Below, in pieces: positions 57,690-57,806 of a stretch of DNA of 57,806 nt (its first letter is position 1; each line of letters opens with the position of its first letter). Both the position numbers and the translations under genes were made by a program. Origin of the DNA: Magnetococcales bacterium (GTDB lineage: Bacteria > Pseudomonadota > Magnetococcia > Magnetococcales > UBA8363); the NCBI GenBank assembly GCA_015660855.1, contig JACSDG010000012.1, positions 1-57,806 of the forward strand. The letters are read 5' to 3'. Below the pieces are notes generated by a model, which was not told where the DNA came from, did not search any database, and worked only from the letters and a program-made list of their open reading frames with translations.

Positions 57690-57806
57690 CCGGGCAATTT
57701 TCCTTTTACTCGATGTTCAAGTTTTTCCCCGCTTGACAGGTTTTTCACCCATTAAACAGCCGTTGCTTGGTATTTCAGAGACGGCGTCGGTTCTTGGCGT
57801 CCCAAC

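Larger units (their letters stand above)
32900..57806 (-). mobile_element. Mu-like (transposable) prophage, defective, truncated by window edge
   Basis: About 37 consecutive minus-strand genes with overlapping starts and stops carry the Mu-type early set (DDE transposase, MuB, Gam, Gp16, Mor) and head set (DUF3486, terminase, DUF935 portal, MuF, GpG, protease/scaffold, capsid). The tail is not Mu's contractile type: no sheath is present, and a tube, a tape-measure fragment and a lambda-type hub indicate a siphovirus tail as in B3/D3112-like phages. The left end, repressor and Ner lie beyond 57,806; the right end near 32,9xx is approximate. Several lesions (transposase 5' end, terminase/portal, tube, tape measure) suggest it cannot make particles. 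Confidence 0.9.

Overview
The window is bacterial DNA of moderately high GC content. It consists of about 32.5 kb of host chromosome (1 to ~32,650) followed by at least 24.8 kb of an integrated transposable (Mu-like) prophage that runs off the right edge. PepN, YcjX/YcjF, RlmM, a TAXI-type solute receptor and a c-type-heme diguanylate cyclase point to the Pseudomonadota. The mix of cNMP-binding, kinase, FHA and ABC-exporter genes and the GC-rich palindromic repeats would fit a Magnetococcia-like lineage, but that placement is a guess; no magnetosome gene or rRNA is present.

Host region, left to right. (1) A partial PD-(D/E)XK-like gene and aminopeptidase N. (2) A 290-bp palindromic repeat, then ycjX-ycjF on the minus strand. 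(3) 6.2-15 kb: a signalling/secretion cluster with a small cNMP-binding protein, a TAXI receptor, a 58-residue acidic peptide, a cNMP-binding Ser/Thr kinase, a HlyD-like adaptor, an exporter carrying two cNMP-like domains and a dead C39-like peptidase domain, and an FHA membrane protein. The 58-residue peptide carries two D-A-T-hydrophobic motifs and the N-terminus of the FHA protein carries one, so a kinase-to-FHA phospho-threonine circuit is a reasonable hypothesis. (4) 15.1-21.6 kb: a tightly packed operon of a SNF2 helicase, an unknown zinc-ribbon protein coupled to it, a second unknown zinc-ribbon protein, and a TPR protein broken by a 25-bp loss inside a 102-bp tandem repeat. (5) 21.6-26.3 kb, minus strand: rlmM downstream of a surface-polysaccharide set (flippase, methyltransferase-like, GT2 glycosyltransferase, hexapeptide acyltransferase). 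(6) 26.4-32.1 kb, minus strand: heme-sensing diguanylate cyclase, ethylbenzene-dehydrogenase-like heme protein, stand-alone Cache protein, a membrane protein and a polysaccharide deacetylase. (7) A tRNA-Arg(ACG) with a good promoter and terminator.

Prophage (about 32.9 kb to beyond 57.8 kb, all genes on the minus strand, read right to left). Early region: MuA-like transposase (5' part disrupted), MuB, winged-helix proteins, Gam, a string of small overlapping genes, a GapR/DUF2312 protein, an ASCH-like protein, Gp16 and Mor. Late region: GH108 lysozyme, holin-like protein, DUF2730, small terminase (DUF3486), large terminase, portal, MuF, GpG, protease/scaffold, decoration protein and major capsid, followed by a siphovirus-type tail (tube, tape measure, minor tail proteins, tail hub) and fibres. 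The tail hub carries a Hint (bacterial intein-like) domain, and the tail includes a predicted TIM-barrel glycoside hydrolase and a LamG protein. The prophage looks defective: the terminase is joined out of frame to the portal C-terminus, the tail tube lacks both ends, the tape measure is only a C-terminal fragment, and head-tail connector genes are missing.

Functions are assigned from recognisable motifs and gene order only; no database search was run. The most rewarding targets are the DAT-motif peptide/FHA/kinase/exporter cluster, the SNF2-zinc-ribbon-TPR operon with its repeat-driven frameshift, and the Hint domain in the tail hub.
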